NCBI GenBank assembly: GCA_963969595.1
Contig: OZ018409.1
Location: forward strand, 31,509,282-31,573,281
From: Neckera pumila
Taxonomy: Eukaryota; Streptophyta; Bryopsida; Hypnales; Neckeraceae
DNA length: 64,000 nucleotides
Direction of reading: 5' to 3'
The notes under the pieces: generated by a model
The model's input: only the letters and a program-made list of their open reading frames with translations
Database searches by the model: none
What the model was told of the DNA's origin: nothing
Made by a program: the position numbers and the translations under genes
Shown: in pieces, positions 1 through 11,611 of the stretch
Numbering within the stretch: the stretch's first letter is position 1
Layout of the letters: every line of letters starts with the position of its first letter

Positions 1-532
1 GAGGCTCATTTCCAAGAGCTCTAAAGACTACGGGAAGTCAAGATTGCAATGGGTACCCTTGTACATAAACTTGAATAGAAAAATCACTACCTTTTATTTT
101 CAAGATCTGATTTTCATTAGAGGGGATTTGAGACCTCCAAGAGACTGCGAGTTATCCTGCGTTCCCACAGTTTGGAAACGCAGGATAACTCGCAGTCTAA
201 TGTAGCTGAGACCGTGCCACGTCATTTTCAAAAAAAAAAAAAAAAATTGCTTAAAATGATATTTGGGGAAGAAAATAATTTTTTTTTTTTTTTTGAAAAT
301 TAAAATTCTGATAGCATTACTGCTGGTTCAGAACAAGGGAATAGATTGTGGGAACAAGCTTGAAACGGCCCTCCGGAGGCCTCAAATCCCTTCTAATGTG
401 GTGCTAAAATTAGACTTCAAGAAGAACTTTCTAAAAATATAAACTATTAAAAATAGCAACTTAGTTAGGTTTTATTTAACTTCAAAGTTTTGCAAACACC
501 AGATTTGGATGCCTTGGGCATTTAGGGGTTAA
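1..532. repeat. Dispersed repeat, 3' part, ending at TTAA (copy A)
   Basis: This copy runs off the left window edge and ends in TTTAGGGGTTAA at 521-532. Its text outside the nested MITE at 115-398 matches the repeat at 2840-3724: GAGGCTCATTTC near position 1, AAGTCAAGATTGCAATGG, and an AAACTATTAAAAAT stretch. The same unit appears inverted at about 28690-29460. It is noncoding and probably belongs to the TTAA-bounded element family. Confidence 0.65.
115..398. mobile_element. MITE, CATTAG...CTAATG family, 284 bp
   Basis: The ends are inverted repeats: CATTAGAGGGGATTTGAG at 115-132 against CTCAAATCCCTTCTAATG at 381-398, with one mismatch. Just inside lies a perfect 22-bp stem (142-163 pairing with 177-198) around a 13-base loop. 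The core has A and T tracts and the family motif CCACGTCA. Sister copies are at 3275-3504, 41792-42160 and 49462-49755. The repeat at 3600 lacks the insert at the matching place, so this is a genuine insertion. No clear target-site duplication is visible. Confidence 0.75.
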
Positions 533-2839
533 AGAAAGGCATCATAATATTCAATTTTTCATGATGGTTTTTCTTAAATTCAAATTCTATAGTGCAAAAA
601 TTTAAAATTAAGAAGATTCAATGTCTTCTAATTTAGTCACACAAGGTGCAAAAAAAACTTGTTTTCTTCACTTTAAACACAAATATTTTGCAATCTATGT
701 GGCCAATGTTTAGTTTTGAGTGCTTTTTGACGAAAAAAGGGCGTGATCCTTTACGAGTAATTCCTTAAATGATTGGATATTTTGAGCAAAACTAAACATA
801 CTATTCTATCTAAAATAAATTTAACTTCATCGATGAGATTTGGCACATACATGAAGGTCAGATTTAGAAGAGAGGTGCAGATATGGAATTTCCATGTCAG
901 AGTTTGAGAGGCCCACATCACCTTGCACCAATCACTTGATACCATGTGGCACTTTATTAAATACCAAAAACGACTTAATTTAGGCCGAATCGGATCTCAG
1001 GGTACTGAAAAATTCTATTAATTGTCGCCGTCTCCTCTACGTACGATCTGGGCAGATTTCCCGAATTAGCAGCGGCGACGCCAATTCTAATGCCCGCTTG
1101 CGTTCTTGCGAAATGGACTGTATATTCGTATGAATTATATTTGATTCAGTTTTTTTTATTTTTCGATAATGTTTGTGATATTTGAAGTGTCTCTGTGTTG
1201 AATGACTTGGTGTTAGGGTTGTGAGTGAAGGCGTCCTTTTGTGGTGCAGTGTCTGTATATTGTGATCAGACTGTGGCCGATGATTTGAATTCTTTATGAT
1301 CAATATTGGACATCAGTTTTTGGTTTCGTTCACATGCTCGATACTTCTCCATTTTCTGAATGGGGAACTGATGCTGTAGGTAGGTTGCACGGTTCAGAAA
1401 GCAAAGACCTGCGGAATCTAAAATGCAAAAAATCAAAGAGAGGAATGAGAGGCGGCGTCGCTCTATGCAAGCCACTGCTAAGACCACGACTTTTGAGCAA
1501 GGGGAAGAATATTTGCCAGATGAAGACGATGAAGAAGAGCGAGAGATAAATTTAAGTTGCCCTAGTGCTTCATGCATCAGGATATCTCTGAAGTATTTTG
1601 TTAGCTTTTTTCCACTGTACGTTCTAAAATCTTGCACAAACATTTATTCTGATTTTAGTATACGTGCCTTGTACTAAATGTCATTTGCATGGAGGAAACT
1701 GCAGGCTTGGTTCCTGCAGATATCACTCCCTCTGTGCAAGGTTTGTGTAGACATCTTTTCCGATTACCTGAAACCCAACACTTCCTTAGAAAATGACTCC
1801 TTGCCCTGTAGGACAACAAATGTTTGATTAACACTTGCAAACTCCTGAATCGGTACATATGTGCATCTAATTCACAAGAATCTCAATGCCATTCCCTAAA
1901 CAACTTGTGAACGTTGATCCAGATACACATGCAAATGATCCTTGCACAGAGACTCTTCAAATATCTATGCCAGTCTTCGTGTTTGGTCTAGCGAGCTAGG
2001 ACTGCGGTTTCGGAGTGCGGTTAGTTAGTATATTAGAGCATCGCCATTGGGCACGGTAGGCCGGTCCGGAACGGCAGGATAGCGGGGAAGATGAGTGAGG
2101 TGACTCCACTCCAGCACGGTAACCGCAGATCTAAGCTGCTGGGCGTCCACCAAATGCGAGGGAAATACCGGGCCGGGCTGTTGCCGTTCGAGCTCTCCAG
2201 CCCGGCACTAAGTACGTTACCATGTGGCGTCGTCTGCGTCAGGCACATTGATCTGCAATTCTGCACCTTCCTCCTTTTTGCATGCACATCTTGCAGCGAG
2301 AGCAGCCAGCCGAGGGCGGCAGCAAAGCTGTGACATAAGTTACTGCGGCAGTGAGCGTCAGAGCATGGCAGGTCTGCGGCAATTTCAAGGAGCGTGATGA
2401 GGCGGGCGTAAGGGGACCAGCAGGCTGACGGCCCTGTCCTCTGGATGGTCTGCTGGGCGGGGTCGGGGTCACCAGAGTGAAGATGCTCTTACAGAGTTGC
2501 TTTGGAAGTTGGAACAGAGAAACAGTCAATAGGGTTTAGGGTTTCTGTAGTAGGTAGAATTATTGTAGAATGATGATAGAATGATGCCAGCTGCGTTTAG
2601 AAAATTCGTAAGATTATATGCTGGAATTGCCCAATTGGAAATTTATCATGCCATGGCAGCCGGGATATCCAAAATGCTTGGCGCTATATTTAGCATGACC
2701 CAATGCTTAATCCTGGAGTGCTCCGACGTCCATATTTTGGACGATGAACAGAGGGTTTTGACGGAGGCACCGATTGTTTTGTCCGACTAAGTTCTCATTC
2801 ATCCAATGTAACACTTGAATGTAGAAAAGACAACCTTCC
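533..2839. other. Intergenic, mostly featureless
   Basis: A diverged fragment of the TTAA-type repeat lies at about 590-770: CAATCTATGTGGCCAATG, then GTGATCCTTTACGAG. A possible exon remnant at 1384-1557 is listed separately. The stretch 1981-2520 is GC-richer than its surroundings but shows no protein similarity I recognise. The short open frames on both strands here look random. Confidence 0.4.
1384..1557 (+). pseudogene. Possible exon remnant, basic then acidic
   Basis: After an AG at 1382-1383 the frame stays open and reads a strongly basic stretch (KIKERNERRRRSMQ), then an acidic one (EEYLPDEDDEEEREIN). The basic-to-acidic pattern and codon usage look more protein-like than the surroundings, but I find no start, donor site or neighbouring exon. 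I do not recognise the family. It could be a captured gene fragment or chance. Confidence 0.25.
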
Positions 2840-3724
2840 TTAACCCTAAAATGACCCTGGAATTTCCTGAGCTTCTAGAAATGTGATCTAAATTGAACAA
2901 AAAGTTGTAAAATTTATAAGTTGTATCAATTCTTTCTAAATTGTAGCCGTATAAGATCAAACTAGACATGTTAGAGATCACATTAAAAAAGAAAACACAA
3001 CAATATATCTTATGGATTGAAAGATTATAATGTTTGATCATGAGGGTGCTAAAACTATGAAAGTGATTTGAAGTCTTTTAATCCTCTTTTCACATGTCAA
3101 ATCTAAAAAGTTGGTCACCAAAAAAATACGAGGTTAAAAGGCTCAACATGCTTAACTCCAATCAATTTATGACTTTTCAAAATCTACTCTACAATTTTTT
3201 TAAATGAATTTCTAATGTGATATTTTTTCTCAAAGATCTAGTGTATTTGAGGCTCATTTCTAAGAGCCCTCAACCATTAGATGACATTTGAGGCCTTTAA
3301 GAGATTGCGAGTTATCATGCGTTTCCACAGTGTTCCCATATTGCGGGAACGTAAGATAACTGCTGGTTGATGTAGTCGAGACTATGCCACGTCATTTTTG
3401 AAGAAAAAACAATTCTGACAGCCCGTCCCGACTATTTGCAGAATCAGGCCAAAGTTGGGAACGGGCCTGAAATGACCTTCCAATGCCCTCAAATGTCATC
3501 TAATGACTACATAAAGTCAAGATTGCAATGGACATCCATGCACAAAATCTTGAATAGAAAATTCATCATCAAACATTTCCAAAATCAAATTTTGAAGCTA
3601 AAACTAAACTTCAAAAAAAAATTCAAAATTTTAAACTATTAAAAATATTAATTTGATAAAGTTTTATTTAACTTCAAAAATTGGTCAAGGACACATTCTA
3701 TCTTCAGGGTCATTTTGGGATTAA
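2840..3724. mobile_element. TTAA-bounded non-autonomous element (copy B)
   Basis: TTAA at 2840-2843 is followed by CCCTAAAATGACCCTG. The right end reads CAGGGTCATTTTGGGA followed by TTAA at 3721-3724, so the ends are near-perfect inverted repeats flanked by a TTAA duplication. This is the signature of piggyBac-type insertion. It has no coding capacity. A CATTAG MITE is nested at 3275-3504. The internal sequence is shared with copy A (1-532) and with an inverted copy near 28690-29460. Confidence 0.7.
3275..3504. mobile_element. MITE, CATTAG family, nested, 230 bp
   Basis: Perfect 19-bp terminal inverted repeats: CATTAGATGACATTTGAGG at 3275-3293 and its complement at 3486-3504. It carries the family core (GCGAGTTAT, CCACGTCA). 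The homologous repeat near 28930 (inverted) is uninterrupted at this point (CCCTCAACACTA), so it supplies an empty site. Joining the flanks here restores the empty sequence with no obvious target duplication. Confidence 0.78.
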
Positions 3725-3821
3725 TGACCAAATTCATGAAATTCCGGTAAATGATGTTTCCGTCTAAAGATATAAGCAAAAATGTGCAAAAATTCAAGAA
3801 AAGGATTGAGACGTTTAGGGA

Positions 3822-4231
3822 TTAACCCTTAAACGTTGATGGATGGCAGGGTTGAGTTTGTGCCATGTTAAATCTATTTCTCTATACCTCTCTTAGCTAA
3901 ATTTGAAGCCTTTGATTGCAAATATAAATTCAAAATGTGCAAATTTTGTCATGCGCTGTAAATAAAACATTCCTGCGTTTTTTTCAAGTGTAAAAAGGAG
4001 GAGGGAGGGGCAAAATGGCCTCTGCAAGAAGCTTGTCATACATCTATAAGCTTGACCAATGACATAGAATTCTTCTCGTAGGACGGAAATTCAACTATTC
4101 ATCCTCATAATTTTGTTGTGAAAAGGGGAGATCTTATATAGTAGTTTGACTAACAATAAGTGCTTTTGCAATTTATGTGGTAATGAAAATGGATGATTTT
4201 CAGGGTCATCCATTTGTTCTTTAAGGGTTAA
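3822..4231. mobile_element. Short TTAA-bounded element
   Basis: TTAACCCTTAAACGTTGATGG begins at 3822 and the right end CCATTTGTTCTTTAAGGGTTAA closes at 4231. The ends are imperfect inverted repeats (CCCTTAAA, then a shared GGATG). It is about 410 bp and noncoding. The interior (3898-4000) contains one copy of a three-copy AT-rich repeat also found at 6181 and 21605. Confidence 0.55.
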
Positions 4232-4247
4232 TGTAGTAGATGTCCCC

Positions 4248-4303
4248 TTCCTTCAAGTCTCTTCCTTCAAGCCTCTTCCTTCAAGCCTCTTCCTTCAAGC
4301 CTC
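4248..4303. repeat. 14-bp tandem repeat, four units
   Basis: Four head-to-tail copies of TTCCTTCAAGCCTC. The first has one change (AAGTCTC). It is noncoding. Confidence 0.9.
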
Positions 4304-7300
4304 CCAAGTCATGAAGGATTCACCCAATAGGGTTTGGATTTTGTAGCCCATGAGGCTTTTGAAAGGAGGCCTCCTATTATATGTAATATGTATGGCAATA
4401 ATGAGCTTGAACTAAATTTGGCGATGAGAATGGAAGAATTTTTGATGAAGAAAATTTGGATTGCAATGACCACAAATATGGTAGTCCATCAAGGGTTCAC
4501 CAAAATGCTTCAAAGTTATCTCTAAATACAATCAAAGTTAATGACACCACCAAATTTGAAGACATTGCTAGATTTGAGGTTCCTATGCAAGTTGAAGTTG
4601 CTACTATAGGATTTGCTACCACCAGGAATCACCAAGACATCACCAAAGTTTATTATAAACAACAATCATGGTAGTCAATCACTTGAAAATCAATTATTGA
4701 AAAAGTCTTAGCACTTCAATAATGCCATTAGAAAATTTTCAATAATTTTTTTCAAAAAGTTGAAGAAACCGTTCCAAAAAGGAGATCCTATTTATATGTC
4801 TATTTCTCTCATGAGTTGATAAGCCACCTAATAATTTGCAATGCATGTGTCATCCATCCAAACTTTTAAATACTCAAAATGAAAGCCTTTACGGTCTATC
4901 ACAAGGGATTCAATCTATTACTATTCATTAAGGTAGAAACATCCAATAGCGTCCTTGTATCAAATCTTTGTTCCTAAACGGACATTAAACCGTCCTTAAA
5001 CTTCCATTGAATGGTCATTTACGTGTGTCATAAAATTTTCTCCTCTTTCCACTGTGATTGGATAAGTGCTGAATTTGTCAAAATTCAGATTAGGATTCAC
5101 ATACAAGATGGTTTTAGTGGTCTAGGGGACTGCAACTTTGAAATTTCATAGCCGACAATACATGCCAAGTCCAAATTTTTTTTTTCTATTTTGAAAATTC
5201 ATGATTTTCTCTCGCCTTTACCACAAAAATATTATTTTTTTGAAATGGTGCCTCCAAGTATGTTGAATTCCTTATTTTGATGTTTTTGGGTGCTTCCACC
5301 TTAGGAGAGATTCTAAAAGTCATGAAATGTCACTCTTCATCTCAAAAAAATAATCCTTGGTTGATACTCTAGACCTTATAGCGATGCACTGATAGGAGAA
5401 TCAGTGCAACCTTCGGAACAATTATGCAAAAGAAAACAAAAAAGTTTCACCTTCTTTTTCACGAGTAAGCTTACCCCTTCCACGCTTGGCTGTTTGTTGG
5501 TAAGTCTTTTGCAATGAAATCCATGTGCTTCCCCAAAAAACAAAAACAAAACGAATTCACTCACACCATCAATCCTTCACACCAAAAAAGAAAAGAGCAA
5601 GAAACGAAAAAAGAACTAAACAAAAACTGCTGCAAAACAAAGTAATACAAATTATTCACTCCAAACACACCTCCTAACAGTAAAAGCTTCCAGAAGATTC
5701 GAGTTTATTTATTTATTTATTTATTTTTTATTTTTATTTTTTGAAGATTTGAGTTGATCATTCCGGCCCCCAGGCACTAGCAGGATGGAATTCCCATAAC
5801 ATTCAGCAGCTCTACAGTGATGGTGTGGTATATTCCACACCCCAATAGTATTTCATCAATAATTACTGATGGATTAGACAGGTGGAGGATGTAGAGGCAC
5901 ACCATCATTGTAGAACCAAGGCAACATCAACTCAAGCTACTGAATGTTCTGCCTCTGCTAATTATGGGTGAAAGGACGAAAAAAGTCACCCTCTTCCCAC
6001 CCAAAGAAAACCTAGCACGTAGTGTACCCAAACCTATCTCTATCCGGTCTTTTGCATGGCATCAAACCCGTCTCACGAAGTGGAACCAACAGGGTGAATT
6101 TTGTGTTCTTTGGGTAAAAGTAAAGAAAAAGCCCCCTATTTTGCGTTGTATTCAGGGTATCCTCTAAAACCTCCTTGTCTAATTTGGGGCCCTTGATTGC
6201 CAATATGAATTCAAAATTTTCAAATTTTATCATGTGTAACAAATAAAAAATTCCCCCAAGGTAAATCCAGCCTACTGTTTAAGCATGCCTACCTGTCTGG
6301 CATGATGGATGACTTGTTGAACATGGCTGGCAAAATTGCCCTACCCATCTGACAAATTGGATGACCTGTAAGCGGGAGAGCCTCTCAAGCGCCTCCGGCT
6401 TGTAAATGGGTGTCATTTTGCCAGCCAAGGCGCGGCTTGCAAACAGCAGACGACAACAAATCCCACAATTTCCCCGACAAACGGCTTACTGAGGTGAATT
6501 TGTAATCGCATACAATGTTACCAAACTGTAGTAATATTGATGAACGCAAAAGCTGCGCACCTTGGATTCATTCCATTTCCTGTGATTTGTGTTCTTTGCA
6601 AATTGCTGCTGCAATTGAGAATGGATCAAGGTATTGGTGTGAAAAAAATTATGGAAATTGTGAAAATGCATAACCCAAATTATTGCTCTACCTGGTCAGC
6701 AACAGCTACAACTCCTTCTGCAATTCCATGTAATTTATAAACTTCCTGCGCCCGGAGTAGTTTTGTTGAGGGTTCGATACAAATTACAGCCGACGGATGC
6801 ATTTTAACCTTGGTGGTTGGCTTGTTAACATGTTGCCGGTGGTTCAGCCCGGCTTGCAAAGCGGATGGCTAGGATTTTGCCAGCCAGTTCCCCACCCGTA
6901 TTTTCCAAGCCGGGTGGGATGCTCCATGTGTAACAAATAAAAAATTCCCCCAGGGTAAATCCAGCCTGGCTGGTCTCACTTCGTGGGACGGGTTTAACGT
7001 CCCCGTTTTTTCCTTTCCCGCGCGACGGTTCCACGCTGGAACTGAGCTGGAACAGGGGACCCGTCCACGTCACCCCCGTCCCTATCCCGGGGTCCGTCGC
7101 CACTCCCGCCCTACTTTTTGCAGCTTCCTCGGTTCCCTCGGCGATGGCCGACTGAAGCCCTAATTTGCCATGCTCAACATGGGCCATGGCGCCAGAGAAC
7201 CGCCACAGACCGCCACAGAACTGCAACAGAACCGCAACAGAACCGCATCAGAACCCTGAAGCACTACTGATGCTTCGCAAACCAATGCTGACACGGATCC

Positions 7301-7394
7301 GTCACTTTGAAATTGTTTTAAATTATAACATAACAGCGAGACACGAGCGAGAGAGAGAGCGAGATACGAGCGGCAGTAATAACTTAACTTAGGT
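4304..7394. other. Intergenic region upstream of the sterol desaturase
   Basis: No gene is recognised. It holds short open frames at 4334-4674 without family resemblance, a TTTA microsatellite at about 5702-5740 and an AT-rich dispersed repeat at 6181-6270. The string AACAAATAAAAAATTCCCCC occurs twice, near 6239 and 6928. The last 400 bp become GC-rich and probably hold the promoter and leader of the downstream gene, but no TATA box or other site stands out. Confidence 0.5.
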
Positions 7395-9562
7395 GTGGCG
7401 ATGGCGATGGGGATGCGTTCTTCTCGCGTGTGGTGGTTGGGTACTGCGGGAGTCCTCCTCGTCGTCGTCGTGGTGCTTGTGCCCTTGTGCATGTCCGCAG
7501 ACGTGGAAGTGGTGAATGGATCCTCGGTGGGGGGAGGCGTGAGTTCTGTCGTGGTGGAGGAGGACGAGGAGAAGAGGTTTCGGTTGCGGAAAGGGAGTCC
7601 GGAGTATTTGCAGCAGTTTGTAGACGAGACGGAATGGTACAACGATTTGGTCCTGGGGTGGTGGCTGCCTGTTTCGGTGCGTGGTGCGATTCCGCATAGC
7701 TTGCAGACGTGGTTGCGGAACTATGTGGCGGGAATGCTTGTGTACTTCGTTTCAGGAGGCTTGTGGTGTCTTTATGTTTATTCGTGGAAGGGCGACGTTT
7801 TCTTCCCCGCAGGTGAGGAGGGTTAGGAATTGGGCATGCAGAATGATAGGGCGGGTGATCGGGATTACACGATTTATTTTTATTTTATTTTGGTGTGGGG
7901 TGTGGGGTGGGTGTGGATGGGAAGGATTGTTTCATTGCATGTGCCCTAATGGTTGCTTCAAGAAATCAGGATTCAGGTCCGTGAATCTGGATTAGGAAGG
8001 CTTTATCAGTATGCACTATACGGGAGCCTTCAAGGGGGTGAGAATGCGATTTTCTTGCGTTCTTTAGAATTCTGGATCTGGAGAAGTCTTGGATGTTGGG
8101 ATGTCGATATGTGTCTTGAATTGGTGCTCGTTTGCGTTTCCCTTGGTCTACGCAGATTCTGTATCGAGATTAACCTCTAAGTGCTTAAGCTAAATATAGA
8201 ATCCTTTGGAAGCTAATAGTCGATTATGGAAGCCAATGAGAACTTTCAAATCGTATGTTTTTTAGCACAATGCAGGCATGATTTCTTATTTTGATTGACA
8301 CAATTTGTTACTTCCCCTGCAGCTTCTCACATAATTTATTTCAACTCCTATTTGAAATGGGACCGTTTGGGCACTTAGGGCTTAAAGATCATTTCAATCA
8401 TAAAATTGGGAGGTTTCTGTGTATTTACGTCGCATGCATTCATTCTTCGATCTAACAAGTATGGGTTTCCATTGTGATTACTTGTTGCCAGCCGTATATA
8501 ATTTGGTTGTGAGGGAATATTTTCCAATCTGTGCGAATCCTACTGCATCTACTGGTGTTTTGTCTCTCTCTTCACATCTAAGGGTTTTATGCCTGGCACT
8601 CTTTCCTCCGTCCTGGAACCCTAACCTGTGTGTCAACATTGTTTCAGGTGATATACCTGGGAAGGAGCCCATTACGCTTCAGATCTGGGTGACTATGAAG
8701 GCCATGCCAGTATACACAGGGCTGCCAACTCTTTCAGAGTACATGATCGAGAAGGGCTGGACCAAGTGTTTTGCACGTTTTGACGAAGTTGGATTGACCA
8801 CCTATATCTGCTTACTGGTCGCTTACTTGGCAGTGGTGGAGTTTGCAATCTATTGGATCCACAGGGAGCTGCACGACATTAAACCCTTGTATAAGCATCT
8901 CCATGCAACGCACCATATCTACAACAAACAGAACACGCTGTCACCTTTTGCAGGTGCCTTTTATACCCATTCCCAAGTGGTTACGCTTACCTATCCCAGA
9001 TAGCAACCGCATCTTCATCATCTTCCATGAAGTGCGCTTTTTAGTGAATTTGAAAACCATCAAATTTTTCTGTTGTTTGTGTGTGACTTTTGGCATGGGT
9101 GGCAATAACAGCAAATATCAATTTTAAGAATATGGCAAGAAGCATCAAGATGTTTACTTAGTAGCTCGCTATTCATTGTAAGCTTCACTAAAAAACAAAC
9201 TAAGGTTGGATTGATTTGGAATTGTTGAACCTTATCGCTGTTGTGGTTGCGCTGCAGGGTTGGCCTTCCATCCGATCGACGGAATCTTACAAGCGTGTCC
9301 TCATGTGATTGCGTTGTTTCTGATGCCGATGCACTTTTTCACTCACGAGGCTTTACTCTTCTGCGAAGGAATTTGGACAACCAACATACACGACTGCATC
9401 GACGGAAATGTATGGGGCATCATGGGAGCTGGCTTCCACACTATTCATCATACAACCTACCGACACAATTATGGCCACTACACAGTGTTAATGGATTGGT
9501 TGTTTGGTACTTTGCGTGATCCTTATGAACGAAAGGCAACATCATCAAAGAAGGTGTCGTAG
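7395..9562 (+). CDS. STE1: Delta7-sterol C-5(6)-desaturase (STE1/DWF7 type)
   Basis: Introduces the C-5 double bond into delta7-sterols in the ER membrane during sterol synthesis. Three exons chain in phase: 7395-7812, 8648-8953 and 9258-9562, giving 342 residues. The di-iron histidine boxes of the fatty-acid hydroxylase superfamily are present: HRELH at 211-215, HATHH at 225-229 and HTIHH at 302-306. Hallmark strings are [31 protein letters not shown] and [12 protein letters not shown]. The body aligns end to end with the Arabidopsis enzyme (about 281 residues). The N-terminus is about 60 residues longer and carries a hydrophobic segment at about 12-33. A second in-frame ATG (7491, codon 33) would remove that segment. 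Function is confident; the N-terminus is less so. Confidence 0.95.
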
Positions 9563-10065
9563 GGATTTATCTGGTTTTACCACTTATTTTTACAATCATC
9601 AGTGGATGTGGTAGTCATTTAAAAAGATTGGCTGCCAAAAATTTACTCATTTGAATCCCAAATCACTGATGATACGTGTTTGTGTGCTGTTGAGAGAACC
9701 AACCCGAAGCTTGCCCTATTTTAGTTCTTGATTCTTGCGAAGTTTCAGGGACCTTCATCAGCTGTAGCCATTTTGATGAGAAATGTATTTATATTGTTCA
9801 ATAGTGAGCACATGGGGAGTATGAAATACATTCTTTTCTCAGCAGTTGTTTCTTGTGTATCTGTTTCTTGCGTATGAAGGATATGGTAACAACTGGTTAC
9901 AGAGCAAATTGAAGTAGTCCATGAACAGCAATTGATCAATGCAGGTTTTTTCTGAATAGTTTAGAGTACGTGTCAATGATCATTGAAGGAGAACATCTGT
10001 ATCAAAAGGGGAAAACTACTGGTCCTGATTGTCCGACTGACTTGTGCACCAGTTCATTTAATACT
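9563..10065. other. 3' flank of the sterol desaturase
   Basis: Probable 3' UTR and downstream DNA. I see no clear polyadenylation signal and no other feature. Confidence 0.4.
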
Positions 10066-10457
10066 AAGGTAGGATGCTCTAAAAGCGACCGGCGTCTTCA
10101 AATTTACCCTACAAAATGGTAATGAATAGATATGAGTTGGTCTTTAAATGGACCACTTTAGTCATTGATTGAACTCAAAAAAAAAGTATCCTTTATTGCA
10201 AGAGCTAGTCATTGGCCTTGATTTCCTCAAATCACTTTAAAAGTTATAAGTGGACGTATTTTGAAAGACCTACAATAGAAATCTTAGGAAATTCATAACT
10301 AGCTCAAAAATGCTTTAAAAAATATGAAATCACTTGTGTTATGTTCTTCATCCATTTTTCTTTCTTTAAAAAATGAGTGAAAAATATTTCTATTCATGCA
10401 AACTTACGAAAAAGGTGGACCTGCCCTTAAATTGTCGCTTTTAGAGCATCCCACCTT
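10066..10457. mobile_element. MITE with ACT target duplication, 392 bp
   Basis: The left end AAGGTAGGATGCTCTAAAAG (from 10066) and the right end ending CTTTTAGAGCATCCCACCTT (to 10457) are inverted repeats of about 24 bp with one mismatch. Both sides are flanked by ACT (10063-10065 and 10458-10460), a 3-bp target duplication. It has no coding capacity. A PIF/Harbinger-like affiliation is possible, but that group normally duplicates TWA. Confidence 0.7.
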
Positions 10458-10481
10458 ACTTTTATTTTGTACTCTTATTTG

Positions 10482-10760
10482 TGTCCCAAAATGATCTTCT
10501 GATTGGACAAATGTTTGGGATTACAGGTGAAAATAACATTATTTCAACCGGTTTCTAAGTATTTCAAGGAAGTTGTTGTCCATTCATTGAATTGTTAAGA
10601 TAAAAAATGATCATTTTTGAGCAATTGGAAGATCATTTTGGGACAAAAAAAAGGGGGGGAACCAAATGATCATTTTGTAATGGAGGGAGTACTATGAGAG
10701 TCATCAATGGGACAAAAAAAAAGGGAAACCGCATAATCATTTGGGAATGGAGGGAATACT
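10482..10760. mobile_element. Decayed Stowaway-like MITE remnants
   Basis: GTCCCAAAATGATCTTC near 10483 is inverted at about 10628-10644, and ATGGAGGGAGTACTA at about 10679-10694 resembles a Stowaway terminus. A second similar end (GGAATGGAGGGAATACT) follows near 10744. The pieces look like overlapping or duplicated decayed elements. Confidence 0.45.
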
Positions 10761-11611
10761 TTGAAAGTCATCAGAACCTCAAGGATTGAATCTTTAGTCA
10801 ACAAAATCCAACTCTCACCCATTGAGTCCTTAGTCAACAAAATCCAACTCTCACCCATGAATCCATTAGTGGTAATAGATTGGTGTTGGAAATTTAGTGA
10901 CTTCCCAATTAGCGGGCACATGTTTACACCTTGTCAAAATTTGAAGAACATCCATTAAAAAATGACTTTAGCTACTTTTAGAAGACAACTCAGTTAGCTT
11001 AATTGGGTATAGGACAAAAGTTTTTTTATTAGAACATAAGTTTTTTTTATTAGAACAAAAGTTTTTTTTAATGGTAATTGAATATTTTTGGGAGTGAAAA
11101 TTTGCTCCAAAAATTATTAATTTAGCTTTCTTTGTGCTAAAAGATCCTAAAACATGTGATACTTTAGGCTACTTCCTTTCTTGTATTGAATGAATGAATG
11201 AAATCACATATTTCACTAATAGTAATGAATACTACAAATTTTATTTTGGAGTTTTCATAATGGGATGTTGTAGAAATAAAACATTGAAATCATCCACGTG
11301 TATACAAGAGTATTAAGCAAATCATGTTGTGATTCTGTAGATGGACAAAAACCAAATGAAGTCATTGTTGATGGAGTTGAACCATCATTGCCAAAGACAA
11401 TGCCGTCTATTGTGTACAATGTTTAATGAATTGCATACAAGGTTAGAACAAAATACATTAGTATTAATTGATTAGTTTATAGAAAAATGGTTGTGAAGCA
11501 TCCTCCCTTTTCTCAATCTTTTTATCAAACTGCTTCCCCTTGCAACAATTAATGCTTCAAGATATGGAATCAATCAAGAAAGCTTTTACTCTATCATTCT
11601 TGATGTATATA
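10761..11611. other. Intergenic AT-rich DNA
   Basis: A short direct duplication of AACAAAATCCAACTCTCACC lies at about 10799-10857. Nothing else is recognised. Confidence 0.4.
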
